Assembly: GCA_963780635.1 (NCBI GenBank)
Contig: CAWACW010000018.1
Location: forward strand, 62,001 to 126,000
Source of the DNA: DATEPR01 sp963780635
GTDB taxonomy: Bacteria; Actinomycetota; Actinomycetes; Mycobacteriales; Pseudonocardiaceae
Length of the DNA stretch: 64,000 nucleotides
Reading direction: 5' to 3'
Positions 7,583 to 16,433 of this stretch are shown here, piece by piece. The notes under the pieces were generated by a model. It was not told the DNA's origin. It did no database searches and worked only from the letters and a program-made list of their open reading frames with translations. Numbering within the stretch: the stretch's first letter is position 1; every line of letters starts with the position of its first letter. The position numbers were made by a program, and so were the translations under genes.

Positions 7583-8902
7583 CTACCGCACCGGGCCGAG
7601 AACCCGTGCCGTGTAGGCGTTGTCGAAGCGGCCTGCCGGGTCGACCTCGGCCCGCACCCGGCGGAAGTCGGCGAACCGCGGGTACAGCTGCGCCAACCGC
7701 GGCGCGGCCAGACCGTGCAGCTTGCCCCAGTGCGGCCGCCCGCCGACGTTCGCCGTGATCGACTCGAACAGGTCGAAGTACCGGCGGTAGGGCATGCCCT
7801 GGTACTGGTGCACCGCGACATAGGCGGAGTCGCGCTCGTACGCGGTGGACAGCCACACGTCGTCGCGCGCCGCGACCCGGACCTCGAGCGGGAACATCAC
7901 CGGGTCGGCCAGCTTCGGGATCTCCCGGCGCAGTTCGGCGAGCACGTCGCCCAGGGCCGCCCGCGGCATTGCGTACTCCGACTCGACGAAGCGCACGTTG
8001 CGGGTGGACACGAAGACCCGGTGCGAAAGGTCGGAGTACGTGCGGGTGGACAGCGCGGTGTCGACCACCCGGTGCAGTGGCCGGACCAGCCGGGGCCGCG
8101 CCCTGCCCAGCCGGGACATGCCCGCCAGCGTCACGTTCTCCAGCAGTTCGTACTCGAGGTAGTGCCGCACCGGGTGCAGCGGTGCCGGCTCGGCGCCCGA
8201 GGGCAGGCGGTCGTTGCGCTTGACCAAAGCCTTGCGCCCGTACGGAAACCAGTGGAACTCGACGTGGTCGTGCTGCCCGACCAGCTCGTCGAACGATGCG
8301 AACAGCTCGTCGACGGGTTCGGGCCGCTCGTCGGCGGCGAGCACGAACGCCGGCTCGCAGCGCAGGGTCACGGTGTGCAGCACGCCCAGCGCGCCGAGCC
8401 CGATCCGGGCCGCGCCGAACAGGTCCGGGCGCTCGGTGGCCGAGCACGACACCAGTGATCCGTCGGCCAGTACCAGTTCCAGTGCCGCGATCTGGCTGGC
8501 GATCCCGCCGTAGCGGCCGCCGGTGCCGTGCGTGCCGGTGGACACCGCGCCCGCGATGGTCTGCGCGTCGATATCGCCGAGGTTGGTCATGGCAAGGCCG
8601 AGCGAGTCCAGCGTGCGGTTGAGTTCGCGCAGCGTGGTGCCCGCCAGTACGGTGACCAGGCCGGTGGCCACGCTCGCCTCGGTGACCCCGGTGTGCCGGG
8701 ACAGGTCCAGCGCGACGCCGTCGGTGGCCGCGGCCGGGGTGAACGAGTGGCCTGCGCCGACGACGCGGACCGGCAGCCCGTCCCGCTCGGCGCCGCGGAT
8801 CGCGGCCGAGATCTGCTCGGGTCCGCTCGGGGTCACCCAGCGGGCCGGGTGCGCCGTCGCCGTGCCCGCCCAGTTGCGCCAGGGACCGCCGCCTCCGGAC
8901 AA
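7583..8902 (-). CDS. FAD-linked aldonolactone oxidase (D-arabinono-1,4-lactone oxidase family)
   Basis: About 439 residues, normal for the family. It oxidises aldono-lactones such as D-arabinono- or L-gulono-lactone with FAD. An N-terminal PCMH FAD-binding domain (about 15-190) has VRVVGAGHSFTP, where the His is the usual covalent flavin site, and GAVSTGTHGTGG. The C-terminal ALO domain ends with RPHWGKLHGL, containing the HWGK signature. The TTG at 8902 lies 5 nt after AGGGAGG; GTG at 8905 is the alternative. The open frame extends far upstream over the opposite-strand gene and that part is not coding. Divergent from the deaminase/aldolase gene. Confidence 0.92.
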   Translation of the reverse strand: MSGGGGPWRNWAGTATAHPARWVTPSGPEQISAAIRGAERDGLPVRVVGAGHSFTPAAATDGVALDLSRHTGVTEASVATGLVTVLAGTTLRELNRTLDSLGLAMTNLGDIDAQTIAGAVSTGTHGTGGRYGGIASQIAALELVLADGSLVSCSATERPDLFGAARIGLGALGVLHTVTLRCEPAFVLAADERPEPVDELFASFDELVGQHDHVEFHWFPYGRKALVKRNDRLPSGAEPAPLHPVRHYLEYELLENVTLAGMSRLGRARPRLVRPLHRVVDTALSTRTYSDLSHRVFVSTRNVRFVESEYAMPRAALGDVLAELRREIPKLADPVMFPLEVRVAARDDVWLSTAYERDSAYVAVHQYQGMPYRRYFDLFESITANVGGRPHWGKLHGLAAPRLAQLYPRFADFRRVRAEVDPAGRFDNAYTARVLGPVR

Positions 8903-9025
8903 CACTGCCTCCCTGGTGGGCTCGCCGACGGTGATCGTAACGCCGCCGGGTGCTCGCGAACCGGGGTGCTCGAAATTATGTGAAGCGGATTCGCATTCCG
9001 AGCCGGCATCGCCTACCGTACAGGT

Positions 9026-10231
9026 GTGCTCAACCCTGCTGCCCAGGGCAAATACGACGCGGCGACCGAAGATCTCGATCCGCCACTCGCGATCGTGGAC
9101 CTCGACGCGTTCGACCGCAACGCGGCTGACATGGTCCGCCGTGCCGCGGGCATGCCGATCCGGGTGGCCAGCAAGTCGATCCGCTGCCGGCACCTGATCG
9201 AGCGGGTGCTGGCCGTGCCCGGCTACGCGGGCGTGCTCGCCTATTCGCTGCCCGAGGCACTGTGGCTGTGCCGCGGCGGGACAGCGTCCGACCTGCTCGT
9301 CGCCTACCCGACGGTGTCCCGCGCGGCCCTGCGCGACCTGGCCGGGGACGAGACGGCCCGCCGGTCGATCACGATCATGGTCGACTCGGTTGAGCACCTC
9401 GATCTGATGGACCGCGTGCTGGGCGCCGACCACCCCGCCATCCGGGTGTGCCTGGAGCTGGACGTGTCCTGGCGGCCGCTGGCCACGTTCGGCGTCGTGC
9501 ACATCGGCACCCGCCGCTCCCCGCTGCACACGCCGGCCCAGGCCAGGGCGTTCGCGAAGGCGGTGCTGGCCAGGAAGGGCTTCGACCTGGTCGGGGTGAT
9601 GGCCTACGAGGGTCAGATCGCGGGCCTGGGCGACAACCCGGACGGCCGCCCGGTGCGCACGGTGGCACTGCGCTGGATCCAGCGGCAGTCCGGCGCGGAA
9701 CTGGTCGCCCGGCGCACCGAGGCCGTCGCCGCTATCACCGCGCTGACCTCGCTGGAGTTCGTCAACGGCGGCGGCACCGGCAGCATCGAGCTGACCGCGA
9801 GCGACTCGTCGGTCACCGAGCTGGCCGCGGGCTCCGGCCTGGTCGGGCCGACGCTGTTCGACGCCTACCGCACCTTCCACCCCGAGCCCGCGCTGCTGTT
9901 CGCGCTGCCCGTGGTGCACCGGCCCGCCCGGAACACCGCGACCCTGTTCGCGGGCGGTTACGTGGCCTCCGGCACCGGCACCCCTGACCGGCTGCCCTCG
10001 CCGTACCTGCCGGCGGGTCTGACCCTGTCCGGCGTGGAGGGTGCCGGCGAGGTGCAGACGCCGGTCAGCGGCCGGGCCGCTGCCGACCTGCGGCTGGGCG
10101 ACCGGGTGTGGCTGCGGCACGCCAAAGCGGGCGAACTGGCCGAGCGGTTCACCGACTACCACCTGGTCAGCGGGGACCGCCGGGTCGCGACCGTGCCGAC
10201 GTACCGGGGTGAGGGTCAGTCGTTCGGCTGA
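9026..10231 (+). CDS. PLP-dependent amino acid deaminase/aldolase (alanine racemase-like fold)
   Basis: A 401-residue fold-type III PLP enzyme. LAIVDLDAFDRNAADM leads to PIRVASKSIRCRHLI, with the Schiff-base Lys in VASKSIR (about residue 50). GVMAYEGQIAG, FVNGGGTGS and the C-terminal beta domain containing LRLGDRVWLRHAKAGELAERF agree with the D-threonine aldolase / D-serine dehydratase-like group. It probably cleaves or deaminates a hydroxy-amino acid. The GTG start is 120-124 bp from the divergent lactone oxidase. Its 3' end overlaps the convergent TetR gene by 16 bp. Confidence 0.88.
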   Translation: MLNPAAQGKYDAATEDLDPPLAIVDLDAFDRNAADMVRRAAGMPIRVASKSIRCRHLIERVLAVPGYAGVLAYSLPEALWLCRGGTASDLLVAYPTVSRAALRDLAGDETARRSITIMVDSVEHLDLMDRVLGADHPAIRVCLELDVSWRPLATFGVVHIGTRRSPLHTPAQARAFAKAVLARKGFDLVGVMAYEGQIAGLGDNPDGRPVRTVALRWIQRQSGAELVARRTEAVAAITALTSLEFVNGGGTGSIELTASDSSVTELAAGSGLVGPTLFDAYRTFHPEPALLFALPVVHRPARNTATLFAGGYVASGTGTPDRLPSPYLPAGLTLSGVEGAGEVQTPVSGRAAADLRLGDRVWLRHAKAGELAERFTDYHLVSGDRRVATVPTYRGEGQSFG

Positions 10232-10851
10232 GCAGGCGGGTCCAGATGTCCCGTCAGGTAGGCGCGCACGACACGCTTGGCCTCGGCGATCACCGTGTCC
10301 TCGCCGAACAGCCTGCGGCGGAACGCCAGGTTGAGGATGCCGTCAGCGATCTCCACCGACACCGAGATGGGTAGCCGCAGCTCGGTCAGCGGCAATGCGA
10401 ACCGCTCGGCGAGCAGCAGCGAGAGCCGGTCCGCGATGACCGTGTTGTTGTCCCGCTGGTCGTCCATCAGCCGCAGGTCGACCACGTCGCCGAAGCGGAT
10501 CTGGGTGAAGCCGGGCACCTCGCGGTACATCTGGATGTACGCGTCGAACACCAGGTCCACCGCGTCCCACCAGTACTCGGGCGCCGCTTCGGCCAGCCGC
10601 TGCCCGATCAGCTCCATGAAGCAGTCCAGGTTGCGGGTGGTCAGGGCCTGCACGACGGCCCGTTTGTCCGGGAAGAACTGGTACAGCGATCCGACGGCGA
10701 CACCGGCGCGTTCCGCGATCAGCGTGGTCGTCACGCCGTCATAGCCGACCTCGTCCATCAGCAGGGCGCAGGCTTCCAGCATCCGCTCGACGCGGGCGGC
10801 GCTGCGCTGTTGAACCGGCCGGCGGCGAAGGTGGGTCGTGTTGGCGGGCAA
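10216..10851 (-). CDS. TetR-family transcriptional regulator
   Basis: A 211-residue repressor-type protein. The N-terminal HTH (about 18-65) reads RVERMLEACALLMDEVGYDG, then IAERAGVAVGSLYQFFPDKR, the classical TetR recognition helix. The C-terminal all-helical ligand domain includes WWDAVDLVFDAYIQMYREV. TTG start with GAGGGAG six nt upstream. It faces the GH1 remnant across a 147-bp gap holding an inverted repeat, so it may have controlled the sugar genes; control of the convergent aldolase is the other option. Confidence 0.92.
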   Translation of the reverse strand: MPANTTHLRRRPVQQRSAARVERMLEACALLMDEVGYDGVTTTLIAERAGVAVGSLYQFFPDKRAVVQALTTRNLDCFMELIGQRLAEAAPEYWWDAVDLVFDAYIQMYREVPGFTQIRFGDVVDLRLMDDQRDNNTVIADRLSLLLAERFALPLTELRLPISVSVEIADGILNLAFRRRLFGEDTVIAEAKRVVRAYLTGHLDPPAQPND

Positions 10852-10907
10852 CGGCGTCTCCCTCTGGGCTGTCTAACACCATCTTGCCTGGATTTGTGTC
10901 GATTGGC

Positions 10908-10933
10908 GTTCGGGTACTTCCGAGTTCCCGAAC
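10908..10933. promoter_or_regulatory. Possible operator for the TetR regulator
   Basis: GTTCGGG and CCCGAAC are exact inverted 7-mers separated by 12 bp, midway between the divergent tetR and GH1 starts. Size and location suit a TetR- or LacI-type site. This is inference only. Confidence 0.4.
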
Positions 10934-10998
10934 AAATACGTACTCTTCCGAAGAACTTTCACGTTCGGTCTCATGTTCACTGCGGGTCAGGTGATCCA

Positions 10999-11730
10999 AT
11001 GAGAGATCTTCGTACGACTTCGTTCCCGGCGGGCTTTTTGTGGGGCGTGTCCACTTCCGCGTACCAGATCGAGGGAGCGGTGCGGGCGGCCGGCCGGGGC
11101 CCGGAACACGTCCGCGCGACGCCCGGCAGGATCGCCGACGGCGACACCGGCGAGGTGGCCTGCGACCACCACCTCCGCTACGCCGAGGACGTCGACCTGC
11201 CGGCCGACCTCGGTGTCGGCGCCTACCGGTGCTCGGTGGCGTGGCCGCGGCTCGGGCCGACCGCACCGGCCCGGCCCGGCCGACCCGGTACGGCCGGGCC
11301 GCCCGTGCCACGTCGATCGGTACCGCGAACAACCACTCACCGATCTGGCCGCGCGGTACGGCGCAGACCGACCTCACCGGACCGCACGAGTCCCTGGCCG
11401 GTCCGCGGGACCGGATCGGCGACCGGCTGCCGCCGGTCCACCTCACCGGGAACGGGTGCAGCGGCGAGGACAGGGGTGGATGATCGGGGGGAGGTTCCCG
11501 ATCGGCACCGGATCGACTACCTCACCGAGCACCTTGCGGCCCTGGCGACGGCAGTAGCGGACGGGGTGGACCTGCGCGGGTACTCCGTCTGGTTCCTGCT
11601 GGACAACTTCGAGTGGTCGAAGGGCTACCGGCCACGGTTCGGACTGGTTCATGTGGACTATTCAGCGCAGACCCGCACACCGAAGGATTCCGACCGCTGG
11701 TATCAGCGGTTGATCGGGGGACGAGCATGA
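10999..11730 (+). pseudogene. Decayed GH1 beta-glucosidase
   Basis: The N-terminal GH1 block FPAGFLWGVSTSAYQIEGA and the C-terminal block YSVWFLLDNFEWSKGYRPRF are in one frame, but only 243 codons separate start and stop, against about 450 in the family. Middle fragments appear in another frame: TSIGTANNHSPIWP and LPPVHLTGNGCS. The latter matches the nucleophile motif TENGC with the Glu codon now GGG (11448-11450). The acid/base NEP region is missing. A large internal deletion, frameshifts and loss of the catalytic Glu make it non-functional. The last codons overlap the MFS start (ATGA), so the two were an operon. Confidence 0.88.
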
Positions 11731-13004
11731 GTACCGCCGGGCAACGCAGCGATGGCGCGGTCAAACCCGGTCTTTCGGACGCGCTCGCCGAACCGACAGT
11801 GGCCGTGCGCCCCCCGTGGGTCGCGCTGCTGTTCCTCGCCAACCTCGGCCTGTGGCTGGCGATCTACGCCCCGATCCAGGTGCTGCTGCCCGAACAGGCA
11901 CAACTGATGGACAAGGCGGACAAGACACTCGTACTCAGCGTGGTGATGGGCGTCGGCGCGGTGGTCGCGCTGATCGCCAATCCGCTGATCGGCATGCTGT
12001 CCGACCGCACGACGTCGCGCTGGGGCCGCAGGCATCCGTGGACCGTGGCCGGTGCGGTCGTCGGCGCGCTCGGCCTGGTGGTGCTGTCGATGGCGCCGAA
12101 CGTGCTGGTCATGACCGTGGGCTGGTGCATCGTCCAGGCGGGCCTGGCCGGCATGCTCGCCTCGCTGACCTCCGCGCTGCCCGACCGGGTGCCGGTCAGC
12201 CAGCGCGCCCAGGTCGGCGGTTTCGTCGGGATCAGCCAGATGCTGGGCACCGTGCTGGGCGCGCTGATCGTGACCGTGCTCATCACGAAGCTGGCAGGCG
12301 GCTACCTCGCGTGCGCCGTGCTCGTCGTACTCGGCGCGCTGGTGTTCACGCTGACCACGAAGGACGCCCGGCTGACCGGCGACCTGCGACCGGTCGGTTC
12401 GCTGGCCGCCGGCCTGCGCAAACTGTGGATCTCGCCGCGCTCGCACCCCGACTTCGCCTGGGGCTGGGCCACCCACTTCCTGATCAACCTCGGCAACGCG
12501 CTGGGCACGCTCTACCTGCTGTACTTCCTGTCCGACGCGGCGCACTACCCGGACCCGCAGACCGGCCTGCTGATCCTGATGGCGCTCTACGGGGTCGCGC
12601 TGGTCATCGGGGCCGTGGTCTGCGGCATCACGTCGGACCGCTCGGGTAAGCGCAGGCAGTACGTGGTCGGCTCGGCCGTGGTGATGGCGCTGGCCGCCGT
12701 GCTGCTGGTGATCTGGCCGACCTGGACGTCAGCGCTGTTCGCGGCACCGCTGCTCGGGGTGGGTTTCGGCGTGTACTGGGCGGTGGCGCTGGCCATCCTC
12801 ACCCAGGTGCTGCCCGCGGCCGCCGACCGGGCGAAGGACCTCGGCGTGATCAACGTGGCGAACTCGCTGCCGCAGGTCATCGGCCCCGCGATCGCGGGCG
12901 TGGTGCTCAGCCTCACGCACAACTATCCGGTGCTGTTCGCGCTGTCCGCGGTGGCGACACTCGGTGGCGCGGTGACGGTGTGGCGGATCCGCTCGGTCGC
13001 CTGA
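11727..13004 (+). CDS. MFS transporter, probably for a beta-glucoside
   Basis: A 425-residue protein with about 12 membrane segments. The MFS loop motif is GMLSDRTTSRWGRRHPW after segment 2, with a weaker copy GITSDRSGKRRQYV in the second half. ATG at 11727 with GGGGG about 6 nt upstream, overlapping the stop of the GH1 remnant. Glycosidase/MFS pairing suggests uptake of the sugar once split by the GH1 enzyme, which is inference. The reading frame is intact despite loss of its partner. Confidence 0.88.
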   Translation: MSTAGQRSDGAVKPGLSDALAEPTVAVRPPWVALLFLANLGLWLAIYAPIQVLLPEQAQLMDKADKTLVLSVVMGVGAVVALIANPLIGMLSDRTTSRWGRRHPWTVAGAVVGALGLVVLSMAPNVLVMTVGWCIVQAGLAGMLASLTSALPDRVPVSQRAQVGGFVGISQMLGTVLGALIVTVLITKLAGGYLACAVLVVLGALVFTLTTKDARLTGDLRPVGSLAAGLRKLWISPRSHPDFAWGWATHFLINLGNALGTLYLLYFLSDAAHYPDPQTGLLILMALYGVALVIGAVVCGITSDRSGKRRQYVVGSAVVMALAAVLLVIWPTWTSALFAAPLLGVGFGVYWAVALAILTQVLPAAADRAKDLGVINVANSLPQVIGPAIAGVVLSLTHNYPVLFALSAVATLGGAVTVWRIRSVA

Positions 13005-13030
13005 GCGTCCTGCGAGCGAGAGGTGTGGGG

Positions 13031-13082
13031 CCGCGGACCGGTGCCGGTCGGGGGAGGGGAGTGCAGCAGCACCGGCCCGCGG
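13031..13082 (+). terminator. Imperfect inverted repeat after the MFS gene, likely terminator
   Basis: CCGCGGACCGGTGC and GCACCGGCCCGCGG pair over 13 of 14 bp with a 24-nt loop. They lie 27 bp after the MFS stop, and a short GAGTTTTA follows about 12 nt later. The loop is long for an intrinsic terminator. Confidence 0.5.
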
Positions 13083-13213
13083 AGTCTGGGTGGAGTTTTA
13101 TGGCCGACGACCCGGTTCGACGCGGTCGGGGGAACGGACGACCCGGGTCGCCGGCCAACGACGGAGTCCTGACCACGTCGAATCGGGGCCGACGCGGTCA
13201 GTCGCCGCCGGCT

Positions 13214-13552
13214 CTAGTGCGCGCCGGCCACGGCGCGCCTGCCGACACCGGTCCGCAGGTGCCGCGCGGGCCGAGGGGCCAGGCCCCCGGCGACGAGGTG
13301 TTCGTACGCGGCCCGCCACACCGAGCATGGCGAGCGCTGCTGCCGCCATTTGGTGGAGCACTCGGGGCAGTTGCCGCGCTCATCAGGCTCGTGCGCCGCG
13401 AGCAGCGCACGCCAGCCTTCGGTCAGCTTGGGCAGTTCGGAACGTGCTACGGACAGCAGGGACGGCGCGTCGGCGCGGTTCGCCAGCTCGGAGAGCATGT
13501 CCAGGCGCTCCCACACCGCATTGCGGAGTACCTGACCGAGGATCTCGTCCAC
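13214..13552 (-). CDS. Small conserved hypothetical protein with CxxC
   Basis: 112 residues starting MDEILGQVLRNAVWERLDML. A single NCPECSTKW (CxxC) and a later SPCSVWRAAYEHLV suggest a small metal- or structure-stabilising Cys site. The pattern is familiar from Pseudonocardiales hypotheticals, but no function is known to me. The gene follows the 99-residue gene by 13 bp on the same strand, so the two likely form an operon divergent from the NsdA-like regulator. Confidence 0.7.
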   Translation of the reverse strand: MDEILGQVLRNAVWERLDMLSELANRADAPSLLSVARSELPKLTEGWRALLAAHEPDERGNCPECSTKWRQQRSPCSVWRAAYEHLVAGGLAPRPARHLRTGVGRRAVAGAH

Positions 13553-13565
13553 CGAAACGTCACCG

Positions 13566-13865
13566 TCACCTTTCCGCCTCGTCGGCGGCTTCCTGCAGGG
13601 CCGTTCTCAGCTGGGTCAGCTGAGCCGGGGTGAGGACCGCGGACTCGCCGGGAGGACCGACGAGGACGACCCGGCCGTGCTCGACGAACAATGTCATGAA
13701 TCGTTCCCGATTCGCGACGTCCTGGCAGCGCACCCGCCATTGGCGGACGAGCGCCTGGCGTTCACCGGCACCGAGCTGTCCACCGAGCACGGACTTCGGG
13801 TGACGCGCGGGAACCGTGGCGACGCTCGCTCCGGTTGTGGAGCTCATCGTCTCGACAGGGTCCAC
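13566..13865 (-). CDS. Small hypothetical protein
   Basis: 99 residues. The N-terminal third is Gly/Ala/Arg-rich and probably disordered. Residues 50-95 read FMTLFVEHGRVVLVGPPGES followed by a helix (LTPAQLTQLRTALQEAADEA), like a small beta-hairpin plus helix module. No membrane segment. First gene of the two-gene unit with 13214-13552. Start choice is uncertain. Confidence 0.6.
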   Translation of the reverse strand: MDPVETMSSTTGASVATVPARHPKSVLGGQLGAGERQALVRQWRVRCQDVANRERFMTLFVEHGRVVLVGPPGESAVLTPAQLTQLRTALQEAADEAER

Positions 13866-14080
13866 CGCTCGCTTCCCTCCGTGCTCGACTGCTTACCAGA
13901 AACTAGACTGGGACCTGTGCACCCTCAGTGGGGAGTCGCAGCGCCGATCGGTAACAGTGCGACGGTAAGCGGTCGGCCGAGTTCAGCGCGGCCGATCAGC
14001 CTCACCGATCCGTACTTCTCGACCTGCGCGGATTGGCTCTACCCTGCGGTTGACGCCCGACGGACTGTGAGGGGGCGCAA

Positions 14081-15451
14081 TTGAATACCATCGGAGCGCA
14101 GGGTTCTCCTGTTACATCCGATACCTGGGAACAGCAGGAGATGCGCGACGCGCTGTCCGGCCGGGACGTCAGCCAGATCTATCGGCTACTCCGGCGGAAG
14201 GGCGTGTCCCAGCGTCAGATCGCCGCTCTCACCGGCCAATCACAGTCCGAAGTCTCGGAGATCCTCAAGGGTCGCCAGGTGATGGCTTACGACGTGTTGG
14301 CCCGCATCGCCGACGGCCTGAGTATCCCGAGGGGCTACATGGGCCTCGCATACGACGAGGCCACCGCGGTGAGGGTCGCCACTTCGGAGGCGGACCCCCA
14401 GGCTGAGGAGGACGAGTCGGTGAAGCGACGGAGGTTCCTCGCGCACGCCGCTGCCGTCACCATGGGTGCGGCAGTGATGGGCAAGGACTCCGCGTCGTGG
14501 GTTGCACATCCCGCCCAGGCTCCGGCCCCAGGACGGATCGGCATGACCGACGTCCGGCAGGTGGAGGCGGCGACCAGGGCACTGCGCGCGTTGGACTACC
14601 AGTACGGCGGCGGCTTCTGCCGCGACGCCGTGGTCGCGCAGTTGTCCTGGGGACAGCAGTTGCTCGACGCGAACGCGGCGGACCAGGTCCGGGACAGGCT
14701 CTACGTGGCCTTAGCCGACCTGCACAACCTCGCGGGGTGGACGTCCTTCGACAGTGGACTGATCGATGCGTCCCGCAACCACTTCGCGCATGCCCTCGAG
14801 CTGGCCAGGGCCGGTCACAACGACCCTCTGGTGGCGAACATCCTCTACCGGATGGGGCGGGTCTACCTGCACCAGGACGCACCCAACGACGCGCTCAAGC
14901 TGTTCCAGCTCGGCCAGATCGCGGCGCAGGAGTCCGGCTCGGAACTCGCCGTCGCGGTGCTCTGCGCGAACGAGGCGTGGGCCTACGCGGCGCTGAAGAA
15001 CGAGCGCCAGGCCATGAAGCTGATCAACCGGACCAAGGACGAGTTCGCCCGCGCCGACCACAGCAACCCCGACACGTGGGTCAAGTTCTTCGACGAGACG
15101 GACATGTACGCGATGGTCGGCACCATCCACTCGGTGCTCGCGATGGAGGTCGACCGCAAGCACACGCGGTTCGCGATCCCGGCGCTGACCAGGGCGATCA
15201 GTGCCTATGGCGACGAGATGGCACGCAGCAAGGCGTTCAACCTGTCGATGCTGGCGACCAATCACATGATCGAGGGCGACGTCGACCACGGCACCCGGAT
15301 CGGGCGGCAGGCCGTCGACCTGGCGGAGGGCATCAAGTCGGCGCGTACCAAGGAGCGCATCAAGCCGCTGAAGACGGAGTCGGACAAACGCTCCAACAAC
15401 AGCGACGCCCGTGACCTGTCGGCCCGGATCGACACGTTCCTGGCCACCTGA
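14081..15451 (+). CDS. NsdA-like helix-turn-helix regulator with TPR-like repeats
   Basis: 456 residues. An N-terminal XRE-type HTH (about 28-80) contains GVSQRQIAALTGQSQSEVSE and ILKGRQVMAYDVLARIADGL. A linker and a possible hydrophobic stretch follow (FLAHAAAVTMGAAVMG, about 125-140). A long helical-repeat region then includes AYAALKNERQAMKLINRTK and NILYRMGRVYLHQDAP. This architecture matches NsdA of Streptomyces, a negative regulator of differentiation and antibiotic production; the symbol is withheld because orthology is not proven. TTG start 5 nt after GAGGGGG. It carries a TTA leucine codon at 14711-14713. Confidence 0.82.
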   Translation: MNTIGAQGSPVTSDTWEQQEMRDALSGRDVSQIYRLLRRKGVSQRQIAALTGQSQSEVSEILKGRQVMAYDVLARIADGLSIPRGYMGLAYDEATAVRVATSEADPQAEEDESVKRRRFLAHAAAVTMGAAVMGKDSASWVAHPAQAPAPGRIGMTDVRQVEAATRALRALDYQYGGGFCRDAVVAQLSWGQQLLDANAADQVRDRLYVALADLHNLAGWTSFDSGLIDASRNHFAHALELARAGHNDPLVANILYRMGRVYLHQDAPNDALKLFQLGQIAAQESGSELAVAVLCANEAWAYAALKNERQAMKLINRTKDEFARADHSNPDTWVKFFDETDMYAMVGTIHSVLAMEVDRKHTRFAIPALTRAISAYGDEMARSKAFNLSMLATNHMIEGDVDHGTRIGRQAVDLAEGIKSARTKERIKPLKTESDKRSNNSDARDLSARIDTFLAT

Positions 15452-15480
15452 TCGGGACTTGTCCCGGGATGCGGTGACCC

Positions 15481-16422
15481 ATGACGGCACCAGCGGGTCC
15501 AACGGCCGACTCCGGCGGCGTCGGCGGACCCGACGAGGGCCGGTTCACCCGGGAACGGCTGACCGAGGTGCTGGCGGCCGTCTGCGACGAGGCAGGCCTG
15601 GACCATCAGGGCGCGACGCTGCTGAAGTTCACCGCGAACGCGGTGTTCCGGCTGCGGGCCGACCCGGTGGTGGTGCGCATCGCCGGATCGACGGCGCTGC
15701 GGCACCGCGCGGGGAAGGTGGTCCGCGTCGCGGACTGGCTGGCCGACCACGACGTGCCTGCCGTCCAGCTGCTGCCCGGTCCCGCGCAGCCGGTGCACGT
15801 CGGCCCGTACCAGGCCACGCTGTGGCAGGCCGTGCGCACGATCCGGCGGCGGCCGCGCACCAGGGATCTCGCGCGCCTGCTGCGCCGGCTGCACGGTCTG
15901 CCGCGACCGGATTTCCAGCTGCCCGCCTGGGCGCCGCTCGACGACGTGCGCAGCCGTCTCGGCGACGCGGAGGGCCTGGACCCGGCCGACCGGCGGTTCC
16001 TGGAGGACCGCTGCGCGTTACTGGCCGAGCGGCTGACCGACTTGGATTTCCCGCTGGCACCGTGTGTGGTGCACGGTGACGCGCATCTGGGCAACCTGAT
16101 CCCGAGCAGGCAGGGCCCGGTGCTGTGCGACTTCGACTCGACGTGCGTCGGGCCGCCGGAATGGGACCTGACCCCGGTCCCGGTCGGGGTGCGCCGCTTC
16201 GGCGGTTCCCGGCGGGCGGCCGCGGAGTTCGCGCAGGAGTACGGGTTCGACGTCACGCGGTGGCCCGGTTTCGCGGTGTTGCGCGAGGTCAGGGAGCTCA
16301 AGCTGGCCACCAGCGTGCTGCCCATCCTGCGCAGCAACCCCGGCGTGGTGCCGGAACTGCGCCGGCGGCTGCACAGCGTCCGAACGGGCGACACCAGCGC
16401 CGGGTGGCGCCGATACAGGTAG
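15481..16422 (+). CDS. Aminoglycoside phosphotransferase (APH)-fold kinase
   Basis: 313 residues with a protein-kinase-like fold. The catalytic loop is CVVHGDAHLGNLI (HGDxxxxN, about 197-209) and the metal motif is VLCDFDSTCVGPPEWDL (about 217-233). Together they give the Brenner box and the DFD element of phosphotransferases and choline/homoserine kinases. No resistance substrate can be assigned; many actinomycete members act on metabolites. It lies 29 bp after the NsdA-like gene and 11 bp before the aldo/keto reductase, so co-transcription is likely. It has a TTA codon at 16018-16020. Confidence 0.85.
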   Translation: MTAPAGPTADSGGVGGPDEGRFTRERLTEVLAAVCDEAGLDHQGATLLKFTANAVFRLRADPVVVRIAGSTALRHRAGKVVRVADWLADHDVPAVQLLPGPAQPVHVGPYQATLWQAVRTIRRRPRTRDLARLLRRLHGLPRPDFQLPAWAPLDDVRSRLGDAEGLDPADRRFLEDRCALLAERLTDLDFPLAPCVVHGDAHLGNLIPSRQGPVLCDFDSTCVGPPEWDLTPVPVGVRRFGGSRRAAAEFAQEYGFDVTRWPGFAVLREVRELKLATSVLPILRSNPGVVPELRRRLHSVRTGDTSAGWRRYR

Positions 16423-16433
16423 CTTCCCCATCC

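Noticed and set aside
8906..10162. N-terminal extension of the lactone oxidase frame
   Set aside because: It covers the opposite-strand deaminase/aldolase gene and has His/Gln/Arg-rich shadow composition; the FAD domain starts well inside.
15481..16422. Aminoglycoside resistance gene
   Set aside because: The APH fold is shared by many metabolic kinases and no resistance-specific feature or context is visible.
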